DNA from: Cyclobacteriaceae bacterium
GTDB taxonomy: Bacteria; Bacteroidota; Bacteroidia; Cytophagales; Cyclobacteriaceae
Direction of reading: 5' to 3'
Assembly (NCBI GenBank): GCA_025350305.1
Contig: JANXYC010000102.1
Location: forward strand, 1 to 55,373
DNA length: 55,373 nucleotides
The number at the start of each line of letters is the position of its first letter. Positions within the stretch are counted from its first letter, which is position 1. A program made the translations under genes and the position numbers. The notes beneath the pieces are model-generated. The model had not been told where the DNA came from. It was given only the letters and a program-made list of their open reading frames with translations, and did not search any database. Shown here one piece after another: positions 7,802 through 15,773 of this stretch.

Positions 7802-8863
7802 TTATTTCTTTGAGTCAGTTTTGATTTCTTTCAAAAATTCGCCCAAATCCTCAGTAAACATTTTAGGCTTCTCATAATGTATATTATGTCCTGTATTGCT
7901 GTACTTTTTATAAACAATTAATTCAGGGTGCTTCTTACTCAATTCTTCGTTTTCCTTTTCGTAGGGGAAAATATCATCGTCTGAAACTGGGTCTAGTATT
8001 AGCATAGGTACCATTAAATTTCTATAAACAATTTTAGGTTCTATTATTGACATTGATTCCCCAAAAAGCGTTGCCTTGGTCGGCCTAAGAATATTATCTA
8101 AAAATTGAACCTCATTTTTCATGTTGAACAAATCTTCAACGCCTGGCCCAATGCTCCATAGACCAGCTTCGTCCATTGTTATCCATGCTAAAAGCTTAAA
8201 TTGTGTACCTGCTTCACTGTAATCATAATAGGCTTTGTAAGCTTCAAATTGACTTTCGTACTTGGAGTACGAAAGTCTGTCTTTAAAAATTTCCTTAACT
8301 CTTTCATTCAGCTGTACTTCACCCATTTTGTGATAATACGTATTTGTCGATACAGAACCTCCGTCCTCAAGTATCAGACCAAGAACATTTTCAGGATACG
8401 AGTCATAAAATGCAGTTGTTATTATTCCGCCTCGAGACCAACCACCAATCACTGCTCTTTTAATCTTTTTGACCTCCATTAGGTTTTTAATATCATCGGC
8501 TACATGGTATAATGACACTTCATGTTTTGGGATTTTAGTTAAACCATGTCCGTAATAGTCGATTGCAATCAAATGATATCCTTTTTTAACTATATCATTG
8601 GCGATACTAGATAATTCATACCCGTTGGTGAAGCTTCCGTGTATCCATATTAACGGAATATCTTTCGAATTACCCCATTCGAGATAATGCATTTTAATAT
8701 TCTTTGTCTGTATAAAGCCCCCATGCATTTTCTCATAATTCTCAAATTCTACCTTTGCGCTGTCATATCTTAGTCTAATGTTTAAAGCCTGATTTAAAGA
8801 GTCTTGGGCATAGCTTTTGTAAATTAAAAATTGTAAGAATATCAGTGTGTAAATGCTTTTCAT
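7802..8863 (-). CDS. Exported alpha/beta hydrolase
   Basis: A 353-residue alpha/beta-hydrolase-fold protein with an N-terminal signal peptide (about residues 1-19, ending KSYAQ), so it probably acts in the periplasm or at the surface. The HGSF oxyanion strand is at 75-78 and the nucleophile elbow GWSRGG places Ser143. A likely acid is in LDPVSDDDIF and the catalytic His in NTGHNIH. Esterase, lipase and lactonase are all possible; the substrate cannot be predicted. Base composition looks more AT-rich than the flanking genes, hinting at later acquisition. It is followed by no cotranscribed gene. Confidence 0.85.
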   Translation of the reverse strand: MKSIYTLIFLQFLIYKSYAQDSLNQALNIRLRYDSAKVEFENYEKMHGGFIQTKNIKMHYLEWGNSKDIPLIWIHGSFTNGYELSSIANDIVKKGYHLIAIDYYGHGLTKIPKHEVSLYHVADDIKNLMEVKKIKRAVIGGWSRGGIITTAFYDSYPENVLGLILEDGGSVSTNTYYHKMGEVQLNERVKEIFKDRLSYSKYESQFEAYKAYYDYSEAGTQFKLLAWITMDEAGLWSIGPGVEDLFNMKNEVQFLDNILRPTKATLFGESMSIIEPKIVYRNLMVPMLILDPVSDDDIFPYEKENEELSKKHPELIVYKKYSNTGHNIHYEKPKMFTEDLGEFLKEIKTDSKK

Positions 8864-8900
8864 TGCTTAGGATTATTGTGAATCCGCGGAGAAGATTCTT

Positions 8901-9032
8901 TTAAAAGTAAGAAAGATCGGCCAGTTCCTTTCTCATGAGTCCAATGTTAATTGTTCTTTCAAAGTCAAAGCTGTCCCATTGTCCACGTGGGAAATCTTTG
9001 TTGTAAAATGTCATTTCGTTAGATGACTTCAT
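8901..9032 (-). CDS. Possible 43-residue small protein or gene remnant
   Basis: This short frame starts at ATG 9032 and ends at TAA 8901-8903. The translation looks like structured protein (TFYNKDFPRGQWDSFDFERT, then INIGLMRKELADLSYF) rather than random sequence, but I do not recognise it. It lies in a 317-base space otherwise without a gene, just downstream of the hairpin at 9068-9101. It could be a real small protein or the surviving end of a lost gene. Confidence 0.25.
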   Translation of the reverse strand: MKSSNEMTFYNKDFPRGQWDSFDFERTINIGLMRKELADLSYF

Positions 9033-9067
9033 GTCCAGGCCCTATTCATAAGCATTTTTGTTGGGCC

Positions 9068-9101
9068 CTGACCATTCCGTCCGCCGTGACGGAATGGTCA
9101 G
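9068..9101. repeat. Perfect 14-bp stem hairpin
   Basis: CTGACCATTCCGTC, loop CGCCGT, then its exact complement GACGGAATGGTCAG. A T-rich run (eight T at about 9113-9120) follows on the plus strand. No plus-strand gene ends here, so it is not an obvious terminator for that strand; on the minus strand it lies 80 bases past the cupin gene stop without a T-tract. A structured intergenic repeat or a minus-strand terminator are both possible. Confidence 0.6.
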
Positions 9102-9180
9102 TCCTTAATTGTATTTTTTTTCCCAAGTTTCCGCGCACACAAGTCTATGTCGATGTATACAAAATTGTCAGCGGTCATTG

Positions 9181-9648
9181 TTATTGAGCAGACTTTATCT
9201 CAGTCAGTAGTATTGTAACTGTTGTCTTGCCAATATTCTCAACGTAATGTTTGCCTCTTTTGTCAGCCCAGTCAGCTGTACCTTTTACTTCCTCAGCATC
9301 AAATGGCTTTTCGTTTTCGGGATAAACCCTTAGCGTACCGCCTGAAATAACATAGGACGTTTTTGGAGGATGTGTATGTGTGCTGTCCTTTTCTCCAGGT
9401 TTGAGAGAATATTCTATAACTCTTACATATTCATTTTCTAATAATATTTTTGCTTTATCAGGTGAACTCTCCACAAAATCTATTTCTGTTCCGTCAATTT
9501 TGGTTGCCTTTCCATTTTGTAAGGTGTCATTCGATGGTGTCACTTTGCCGTCTTCTGCCGTCTTCGGATTTTGATTACACGAGATAGTCAGATAGAAGAT
9601 TGCGATTATTAAAATTGGTTTAATCATACTCGTGTTTGTATTTGTCAT
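9181..9648 (-). CDS. Cupin-domain lipoprotein
   Basis: A 155-residue protein with a lipoprotein signal: hydrophobic MIKPILIIAIFYLTISC with the lipobox Cys at about residue 24, then a polar linker. The C-terminal about 90 residues form one cupin barrel: EYSLKPGEKDSTHTHPPKTSYVI provides the first cupin motif with two metal-type histidines, and the second part (HYVENIGKTTVTILLTEI) gives the closing strands. Probably anchored to a membrane and facing the periplasm. Ligand unknown. A start at the second methionine (9627) would also give a working signal. It stands between the hairpin at 9068 and a 120-base gap to the flavoprotein gene. Confidence 0.78.
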   Translation of the reverse strand: MTNTNTSMIKPILIIAIFYLTISCNQNPKTAEDGKVTPSNDTLQNGKATKIDGTEIDFVESSPDKAKILLENEYVRVIEYSLKPGEKDSTHTHPPKTSYVISGGTLRVYPENEKPFDAEEVKGTADWADKRGKHYVENIGKTTVTILLTEIKSAQ

Positions 9649-9769
9649 CCGTGACTCGCTAACGGAACTCGTCTTAAATCATCAGTCAAGCTCTCACCGT
9701 GAACTGTTGTCAGGGCTTGCGCCCAACCCTCCGGATATATGTATTACCCATATTTCCCTTATCCTCCCC

Positions 9770-11248
9770 CTAAAACGTAATATCCTCATACTTCCCCTTT
9801 ACAAACCGCCTGCATGAAAGCCGCCCCGCCAGCGCCAATGGCTTTAAGAGTGACTTACCCATCAACATCCTCACGCACTCTTGGATGCCTTCCGTGATCG
9901 ATGGATGCGGGTGCACACACTCGGCCAACTCCTCAACACCCTTGTTCATAGAAATCAACACAGCAACGGCCTGGATAGCGCTGGAGGCATGGTGCCCCAC
10001 TACCTTCATGCCGAGGATCTTCATTTTGTCATCATTGGTGGCAAGGAGTTTTATGAATCCCTGGGTGTTCCGCTTCGCGATGGCACGGGAAATGGTACTG
10101 TACTCAAGTGTGACTACTTTATAGTCGATTCCTTTTTCCTTTGCCTGTGTCTCATTCAACCCCACGCTTGCCACTTCCGGACTGAGAAACATGATGGTAC
10201 TGATGTTTTCATACACCAGCTTGCGCTCGGGTCGGCCAAAGATGCGCTCCACCGCATACCGCCCTTCCAACTCTCCCACATTCACCAATGAAATGTCGGC
10301 AGTCAAATCGCCGATTGCGTAGATGTTGGAAATGTTTGTCTGCGTGTCATGATTCTCAATTCCTTTCTTCGAAGAATTGATGCCTACTTTATCATCCCAC
10401 AGCTCTTCCAGGTTAGGTACCCTGCCCACCGACACCAAGGCCCGCTCAACATTAAATATTTGATGAGTAGTGTCGGTGTACTCCAGTTCATACTCCACCC
10501 GGCCATTGACAATGGTCATCTTAACCAAACGCGAGTTGCGATGGATCAACACGCCGTTGTTTTCCATGTTTCGTTCAATAATCCGTACAACATCTTCATC
10601 TTCAAAGGGAAGTATCCTGTCCCCCTTGTCGATCAGGTGGATTTTTGTTTTGCCAAATCCGCTGAAGATTGTGGCGTACTCACACCCAATGACCCCCGCT
10701 CCCACGATCACCATACTCTCCGGAAAATCTGACATCTCCTCGATCCCATCGCTGGTCATGACAATCTTTTCGTCAATGGGCAGTTCCGGCAAATTACGCG
10801 GCCTGCTACCAGTAGCCAGAACGACATAGTCGGCCCATACGGTCTCTTTGTGGGCACCGTTCACAATTTCAATTTCGTGCTGACTGATGAGATGGGCTGT
10901 GCCTTTCTTAAATTCCAGGAGACGGCTGGAAGCGCTTTTAAGAAACTCAAGTTGCTCATCCAAAAGCCCTTTGCGCTCCTGGACGGCTTTTTTAACTTCT
11001 CCATAAATCTCCGAGTAGCTGAGCGTCGGCGACTGGATATTATAACGTGTAAGGCTTTTGCGAAAAGCGGAAGCTTCGCGTGAAAGTTCCCACCAGGTTT
11101 TGGAGGACAGTGCACCGTTGGTGACACCGGCTCCCCCTACCCGGTTCTTTTCGATCAATAGTGTTTTCTTTTTAAAGTCAAGTGCGCGCATAGCCGCGGC
11201 AAACCCCGCAGGGCCTGCACCGATCACTACCAGGTCATAACGTTCCAT
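9770..11248 (-). CDS. Pyridine nucleotide-disulfide oxidoreductase family flavoprotein lacking the redox disulfide
   Basis: A 492-residue homologue of the dihydrolipoamide dehydrogenase / mercuric reductase / soluble transhydrogenase family. FAD-binding GAGPAG at 10-15, a second Rossmann motif GAGVIGCEYA at about 185-194, AIGDLT near residue 315, and the C-terminal interface motif HPHPSITE are all in place. The cysteine pair that should lie in GGxCxNxGCxPSK is gone: the segment reads GGAGVTNGALSSK, giving Gly41 and Ala46 instead of Cys. It therefore cannot use a dithiol relay; an NAD(P)H dehydrogenase or transhydrogenase-like role is more likely than MerA or lipoamide dehydrogenase. It is not linked to the mer-like operon 5 kb away. 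Confidence 0.85.
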   Translation of the reverse strand: MERYDLVVIGAGPAGFAAAMRALDFKKKTLLIEKNRVGGAGVTNGALSSKTWWELSREASAFRKSLTRYNIQSPTLSYSEIYGEVKKAVQERKGLLDEQLEFLKSASSRLLEFKKGTAHLISQHEIEIVNGAHKETVWADYVVLATGSRPRNLPELPIDEKIVMTSDGIEEMSDFPESMVIVGAGVIGCEYATIFSGFGKTKIHLIDKGDRILPFEDEDVVRIIERNMENNGVLIHRNSRLVKMTIVNGRVEYELEYTDTTHQIFNVERALVSVGRVPNLEELWDDKVGINSSKKGIENHDTQTNISNIYAIGDLTADISLVNVGELEGRYAVERIFGRPERKLVYENISTIMFLSPEVASVGLNETQAKEKGIDYKVVTLEYSTISRAIAKRNTQGFIKLLATNDDKMKILGMKVVGHHASSAIQAVAVLISMNKGVEELAECVHPHPSITEGIQECVRMLMGKSLLKPLALAGRLSCRRFVKGKYEDITF

Positions 11249-11353
11249 AGATTAAAGTTAATTTTGAGCACTAAATATAATTACGACTGTGACTTTTTCA
11301 ACGATTTATTTTTACGTGCTTCGGGGTAATGTGATAACGTGTTAAGGTGTCTA

Positions 11354-11620
11354 CGTGTTAAGGTGTTAACGTTGGTCAACCATGAACACCTAATCCTACT
11401 TTGTCATATTTAGATTTTTGGGGTAACAACGAGCACGAAGATGACACAACGAGTACAACGAAGCAGGGCCAATGATCCGCTGGATCCCGATTTCGTAGTG
11501 CTCGTAGTGGTTCGTTGTGTTCTTCGTGACCATACTTCTGATTCGCTCTTCGGGCTGCAATCTTATGCTATTCAATAGATTGCCTAACTTGACAAAGTAG
11601 GACTAAACACCTTAATACGT
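11354..11620. repeat. Nested palindromic intergenic element, MITE-like
   Basis: This 398-base gene-free space (11249-11646) is built of nested inverted repeats. Outer: ACGTGTTAAGGTGTT at about 11354-11368 against AAACACCTTAATACGT at 11605-11620. Middle: TCCTACTTTGTCA at 11394-11406 against its exact complement TGACAAAGTAGGA at 11590-11602. Inner: an imperfect arm (CACGAAGA, then ACACAACGA) mirrored by TCGTTGTG/TTCTTCGTG around 11512-11530. AACACCT occurs immediately outside both middle arms and could be a target duplication. No coding potential seen. Confidence 0.6.
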
Positions 11621-11646
11621 AAACACTTTCCCTTAACTTTACCGGG

Positions 11647-12234
11647 ATGATAGAACAATTAAAAGCCTGGGACGAGCAACTGCTACTATTTTTCAATCAG
11701 TTCCATACATCGTGGCTGGACCCAATAATGTTGTTGGTAACAAAGACCGAGTTCTGGATTCCGCTTTACATACTTCTCATCTACCTGATATTCCGTCATT
11801 ACAAAAAAGAAGGATGGCTGGTACTATCGGGCGTAGTGATCGCCATTCTCCTGGCCGATCAGATTACTTCCGGCATAATGAAACCTTTCTTCCAGCGATT
11901 GCGGCCCTCTCAAGAGCCGTCCTTGGCAGGGCTCATCCACCTGGTGGACGGCTATCGCGGCGGACTTTACGGATTCGCATCGGGCCATGCCGCCAATACA
12001 ACGGGTGTGGCGATGTTCGTCTTTTTGGTTTTGAAGCAAACGTACCGGTGGATTTGGATGGTTTTTATTTGGGCGTTTGTGATGAGCTACACCAGAATAT
12101 ATCTTGGAGTGCATTATCCGGGAGACATTTTGGTCGGCGCCCTGGTTGGACTTCTTGGGGGGTACGCAGGTTATCGCTTTTATCGATGGCTGAGGGTCAG
12201 GGTACTAAAAGTAGGCAGTAGGCAGTATGTGTAA
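11647..12234 (+). CDS. PAP2-family membrane phosphatase
   Basis: A 195-residue integral membrane phosphatase. The three PAP2 motifs are present in order: KPFFQRLRP (K-x6-RP), ASGHAANT (the SGH motif) and TRIYLGVHYPGD (R-x5-H-x3-D). Hydrophobic segments lie around residues 28-50, 58-75, 112-130, 138-155 and 160-180. Likely substrates are undecaprenyl diphosphate, phosphatidic acid or a lipid A phosphate; motifs alone do not decide. The last codons (VGSRQYV) are encoded by a dispersed GTAGGCAGTAGGCAGT repeat, so the C-terminus appears to have been replaced by repeat insertion. Start ATG 11647. Confidence 0.9.
   Translation: MIEQLKAWDEQLLLFFNQFHTSWLDPIMLLVTKTEFWIPLYILLIYLIFRHYKKEGWLVLSGVVIAILLADQITSGIMKPFFQRLRPSQEPSLAGLIHLVDGYRGGLYGFASGHAANTTGVAMFVFLVLKQTYRWIWMVFIWAFVMSYTRIYLGVHYPGDILVGALVGLLGGYAGYRFYRWLRVRVLKVGSRQYV
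12211..12227. repeat. GGCAGT-type dispersed repeat, copy in a gene end
   Basis: GTAGGCAGTAGGCAGTA, a short copy of a repeat family also seen at 13637-13670, 20044-20079 (inverted) and about 34775-34811. Here it encodes the C-terminus of the PAP2 phosphatase. Confidence 0.55.
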
Positions 12235-12293
12235 GTTGCCAATTGCTTCGGATTGTTATTCGTCAATCGTAATTCGTAATTATTAATCGTGAG

Positions 12294-12328
12294 GAAAAAA
12301 ATCCCACGACGAACAAGTCATGGGATTT
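12294..12328 (-). terminator. Rho-independent terminator of the DUF937-like gene
   Basis: Read on the minus strand: AAATCCCATGAC, loop TTGTTC, GTCGTGGGATTT, then TTTTCC. The 12-bp stem has one G-T wobble and ends in a run of T, 18 bases after the stop of the minus-strand gene at 12346. Confidence 0.75.
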
Positions 12329-12345
12329 CCATAAAGTATAGTGTG

Positions 12346-12840
12346 TTACTTCCCAAACAACTTTCCAAAGATATTCCCAATACTTCCGATCCCGCTTTTT
12401 TGCTGCTGGCTGATCATGGTGGAAATATCGAGGCTGGTGTTGCCGGTCATACTGCGCATCATCTGCTGCAGATCAAAGTCGATGTCATGAGGGTCATTGG
12501 CCTTCTTAATTATCTGGCTCAACACCTGAGGCACCAGGCTGGCGGCAACCGACTCGGCCACTTCCGTGGAAATGCCAAACTTGGAATTCAGGCTGCTGGT
12601 AACCGATGAGATCATTGTACTAATCACCGGGTTGGTGCTTACAGCGCGATTTCTTTCATTTTGAAACATCGCGACAATTTGCTGCATGTTGCCCCCCGCT
12701 ACCTGGCCTTTGAGGTTATTAAAAATCTGGTTGGTCACCTCTTTGATCGCAGCGTTGTTAAACTGATCCGGGATGGCCTTGTTTTGAACGATTTGCTGTT
12801 CGGCATTCTGTTCAACAAGCTTTAGTAATTGTTCTAGCAT
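12346..12840 (-). CDS. DUF937-like helical protein
   Basis: A 164-residue Gln- and Asn-rich helical protein with no signal peptide or membrane segment. The organisation (N-terminal MLEQLLKLVEQ helix, an antiparallel helical middle with GISTEVAESVAASLVPQVLSQI, and a glycine-rich C-terminal IGSIGNIFGKLFGK) resembles DUF937/YidB-type proteins, whose function is unknown. A clear terminator follows. Upstream lies the riboflavin synthase gene on the same strand, 158 bases away, so the two may or may not be cotranscribed. Confidence 0.72.
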   Translation of the reverse strand: MLEQLLKLVEQNAEQQIVQNKAIPDQFNNAAIKEVTNQIFNNLKGQVAGGNMQQIVAMFQNERNRAVSTNPVISTMISSVTSSLNSKFGISTEVAESVAASLVPQVLSQIIKKANDPHDIDFDLQQMMRSMTGNTSLDISTMISQQQKSGIGSIGNIFGKLFGK

Positions 12841-12998
12841 AGCGTACGATTGGATTTAAAGTCAAATAACCACAATAACAGCTGAATTTTTTCTGCAATT
12901 GCAGCGATTTTCTTACATGTACATGAATTTTATTCCGGATCCCGGGTACAAGTGACCACGAGGAAGAGCCTTCCATTTCACTGTAAAAACCATTTAGA

Positions 12999-13586
12999 TT
13001 AGTTCTTTCCCAGCAATCGTTGAATGTACTTGCCCACGATATCAAATTCAAGATTTACAATTCCACCTTGCTTCAACCGGTGAAATTGGGTGTGTTCATA
13101 GGTATAGGGTATAATCGCTACGGTGAAACCATTGGTCCTGGAATTGAAACAGGTAAGACTCACTCCATTGATGGCGATAGAACCCTTCTCCACGGTGACA
13201 TTTCCGGGTGAACCGTCATATTCAAAATCGAAAAGCCAACTTCCATTTGCTTCCCTTACAGCTGTACAAATACCGGTTTGGTCGACGTGACCCTGAACAA
13301 TATGACCATCAAATCGACCGTTGGCCAGCATGCAGCGTTCCAGGTTCACTTCGTCGCCAACGATCAGGCCACCGAGATTTGATTTTTGCAAAGTCTCTTC
13401 GACGGCTGTAACCCAATACTGATCACCTTCGACTTTTGTCACTGTGAGACAAACTCCATTGTGGGAAACACTTTGATCTGTTTTCAGTTCATGGCTGATA
13501 GAACTTTCAAAAAGGAAATGACAATTAGTCCCCTCCCTTTGAATGCGCTTTACTTTTCCTACGGCTTCAATGATACCTGTGAACAT
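12999..13586 (-). CDS. ribE: Riboflavin synthase alpha subunit
   Basis: This enzyme converts two 6,7-dimethyl-8-ribityllumazine molecules into riboflavin plus a pyrimidine. The start at 13586 gives the invariant N-terminus MFTGIIEAVG; 15 codons upstream remain open but are not part of the family. The 195-residue product has two lumazine-binding repeats: the first includes SVSHNGVCLTV, the second GSIAINGVSLTC, with the linking segment FDGHIVQGHVDQTG. Full length, no lesion. No FMN riboswitch is evident upstream (13587-13636), and neighbours are unrelated. Confidence 0.96.
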   Translation of the reverse strand: MFTGIIEAVGKVKRIQREGTNCHFLFESSISHELKTDQSVSHNGVCLTVTKVEGDQYWVTAVEETLQKSNLGGLIVGDEVNLERCMLANGRFDGHIVQGHVDQTGICTAVREANGSWLFDFEYDGSPGNVTVEKGSIAINGVSLTCFNSRTNGFTVAIIPYTYEHTQFHRLKQGGIVNLEFDIVGKYIQRLLGKN

Positions 13587-14202
13587 TTTTAAAAAATGAT
13601 TCGCTAAGTTAGACAAAGTTACCAAAGGCATAAAAGGTAGGCAGTGGGCAGGAGGCAGTGGGCAGCAGGCAAAGAGTAAGTTGGCAGAACAATACTGCCA
13701 CAGTTAGTCAACATGGGTCATTTGTTAGCGGGGTCACAACGAATGCCGTAGGAAATATTTCCTGGGGCATTCTTGTTTTATGACTCTCGGTAGAACTCAC
13801 GGGAAATAGTGGTGGTTAGCGATATGGAAATGGACAATTCTATTACGACGAGGATAAGAAATCAGTTGATCACATTTGCCAAGATGAATAGGTCGATTAC
13901 TTGTCGCTTAAAGCAAGATCACGGAGATCTACACGCACGTAACGAGCAAGGCGCTGAGCAGCATAAAAAGTCCGCTCGACAGTTTGGAATTTGGAGAACG
14001 AATAGGTAGCATTAAGAAATGAACGCAGCAACAAAACGTGCCGATTGACTTTAGAAACTGGAAGTCTTCCCCGTATATATGGGAAGTACGCGCTACCCTG
14101 TTGCGCTTATTCCATGAATTTGGGTGTATATGCGCAACGGAGTCGCGGGATCTCTAATGTTATAAGCCATTTTAAAGACCGTCAACTTTACCTATTGATA
14201 AA
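13587..14202. other. Gene-free spacer with repeats at the edge of the accessory region
   Basis: I find no convincing gene. At 13637-13670 there is a tandem-like GTAGGCAGTGGGCAGGAGGCAGTGGGCAG-type copy of the dispersed GGCAGT repeat. Near 14101-14140 a 7-bp perfect stem (GTTGCGC ... GCGCAAC) sits in a short structured segment just before the sigma factor. A 66-codon frame at 13809-14009 has low-quality composition and was not called. Confidence 0.5.
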
Positions 14203-14976
14203 ATGAGTTCGATTCAATCAGACATAGATATTTCAAAAACATATGAGGATTATTTATCCGAACTTAAGTCCTATTTGTATCGCTTGACTTGTGACAAAGA
14301 AATTGCAAACGACATAGCACAGGACACATTCATAAAAGTTATTGAAAAGCAAAATCAGTTTGAAGGGCACTCAAGTATGAAAACTTGGATATTTTCAATA
14401 GCGACAAATCTTGCAATTGACTGGCTTAGAAAAAGAAAACGATGGTCTGAAACAGCCCAAGATGATTCCAAAGCATTGGCTCAATCTGACCCAACTTACA
14501 GGAACACTTTTCTCAACATCCGCCAAAATTCGCCAAATGGTGAATATGATTTCAAAGAGCACATTAGTTTTTGTTTTACTTGTATCTCTAAAACATTAGT
14601 CATTGAACAACAAGTAACGCTTATTTTAAAAGACATTTATGATTTTAAGGTAAGCGAAATTTCGATAATACTTAGTTCACCTACAGGGACAGTAAAGCAT
14701 TGGCTATTCTTAGCCAGACAAACTATGACTGAGATATTTGAGAGGAGGTGTGCTTTAGTAAATAAAGAAGGCGTTTGTTATCAATGCTCTGAGTTGAATG
14801 GACTTTTTAATCCAAATCAGAAAAAGCTGAAAAATGTCTTTGCAAAAGCAGACAAAGAAAAACTCTATGAATTAAGAGCTGAACTTGTAAAAGCAATCAA
14901 TCCATTATGTTCAAATGGTTCAGAATTAGAGAGTTCTATTATGCAGGTTTTAAGAAAAGCAATAAATGACAAATAG
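14203..14976 (+). CDS. ECF-type sigma factor with internal HxxxCxxC and C-terminal cysteine extension
   Basis: A 257-residue sigma-70 family protein. Region 2 (about 13-80) has DIAQDTFIKVIE and the -10-binding WIFSIATNLAIDWLRKRKR; region 4 (about 130-185) has EQQVTLILKDIYDFKVSEIS followed by the recognition helix. Two features go beyond an ordinary ECF factor: the linker contains HISFCFTC (His120, Cys124, Cys127), the HxxxCxxC arrangement of zinc anti-sigma factors, and the C-terminal 70 residues carry GVCYQCSELNG (Cys192, Cys195) plus Cys183 and Cys236. No anti-sigma gene is adjacent. A metal- or redox-sensing sigma factor is a reasonable inference. AT-rich composition unlike the his genes. 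Confidence 0.85.
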   Translation: MSSIQSDIDISKTYEDYLSELKSYLYRLTCDKEIANDIAQDTFIKVIEKQNQFEGHSSMKTWIFSIATNLAIDWLRKRKRWSETAQDDSKALAQSDPTYRNTFLNIRQNSPNGEYDFKEHISFCFTCISKTLVIEQQVTLILKDIYDFKVSEISIILSSPTGTVKHWLFLARQTMTEIFERRCALVNKEGVCYQCSELNGLFNPNQKKLKNVFAKADKEKLYELRAELVKAINPLCSNGSELESSIMQVLRKAINDK

Positions 14977-15029
14977 TTTCGACCGTTTTTGCCGCCTCAT
15001 TCGTCAAAAATGTAAAAAGCAAAAACAGC

Positions 15030-15497
15030 ATGAAAAATAAAGCAATCAAAATCGTCTACTCTGGCTTAATTGCAGGGATTGTCAGCGAGGGGTTCTTAGG
15101 AGGAGTTTTTATGAGTTCGCCAATTCAAAAAATCCTCTATAATCCAAATTGGCAGAGTAAACTATTTCTTGAAGTAACCCCAACGAGAAATTTATTTCCT
15201 TCCGTTGCAGGAATAGTTGTATTAAGTATAGCACATAGTTGGCTCTTTACCATTTTTCAAAAATCCATTCCCGGGAATACTTGGATTAACAAAGGGCTAT
15301 TTTGGGGTTTAACAATTTGGTTAATGTATTGGGTATTTCAGGAATGGTTTATTTACCACACATTACTTCAAGAACCAATTTTATTGACATTGGTTGAACT
15401 GACGATTTTGTTACTGGGCAGTTTTATAGAAGGTCTAATCATTTCAAAATTTTTGTATGAAAAAGACGGAGCGGAATCAACTAAATTATTGGCCTGA
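15030..15497 (+). CDS. Four-helix membrane protein of unknown function
   Basis: A 155-residue protein with hydrophobic segments at about residues 9-28, 56-75, 87-105 and 116-140. No cysteine or other motif hints at a function and I recognise no family. It starts 53 bases after the sigma factor stop and overlaps the next gene by 41 bases, so the three probably form one transcript. The base composition is AT-rich, like the sigma factor. As the immediate neighbour of an ECF factor with no anti-sigma gene it could be a regulatory partner or a target, but it has no anti-sigma-like cytoplasmic domain. Confidence 0.65.
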   Translation: MKNKAIKIVYSGLIAGIVSEGFLGGVFMSSPIQKILYNPNWQSKLFLEVTPTRNLFPSVAGIVVLSIAHSWLFTIFQKSIPGNTWINKGLFWGLTIWLMYWVFQEWFIYHTLLQEPILLTLVELTILLLGSFIEGLIISKFLYEKDGAESTKLLA

Positions 15498-15672
15498 ATT
15501 GAAAATTGAAGTTGATAAAATTCTACTTCAAGACCCATCAGTAAAGGAGGGGAAAATGTTCGGTTACCCTGCATATTATGTTAACGGTAAATTGGCGATT
15601 TGTCATTACGACATTGGACTTGCCTTAAAATTGCCTGCTGAAATAGTTCAAAATCTACACAATTCTCTTTAG
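15457..15672 (+). CDS. TfoX-like small protein, probably truncated
   Basis: A 71-residue protein whose core KEGKMFGYPAYYVNGKLA, then GLALKLP, matches the N-terminal domain of TfoX/Sxy- or YjbR-like small proteins (compare the 100-residue homologue at 51972-52274). The family normally continues another 30-40 residues with a Trp-containing helix, which is missing: the frame stops at 15670-15672 and no continuation is visible in the other frames. It overlaps the membrane-protein gene by 41 bases. Truncation near the transposase gene that follows suggests a recombination boundary. Confidence 0.55.
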   Translation: MKKTERNQLNYWPELKIEVDKILLQDPSVKEGKMFGYPAYYVNGKLAICHYDIGLALKLPAEIVQNLHNSL

Positions 15673-15773
15673 ACTTACCCTTCAGATAATCAATCAGGAA
15701 AACAGTCTTAATTCCGGTCGGTTTGTCTTTTCAAGTTCATGTATTTCCCGGGATTCACTAAACCCCGTGATCT

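Noticed and set aside
9770-11248. Mercuric reductase (merA) assignment
   Set aside because: Both active-site cysteines and the C-terminal cysteine pair are missing, so it cannot be a functional MerA.
12812-13051. 79-codon minus-strand frame between the riboflavin synthase and DUF937-like genes
   Set aside because: It overlaps both genes in another frame and has no coding character of its own.
13637-13670. CRISPR-like short repeat
   Set aside because: The GGCAGT units are adjacent and imperfect, with no constant-length spacers and no cas genes.
13809-14009. 66-codon plus-strand frame in the spacer before the sigma factor
   Set aside because: No recognisable motif and no start-region features; kept only as spacer.
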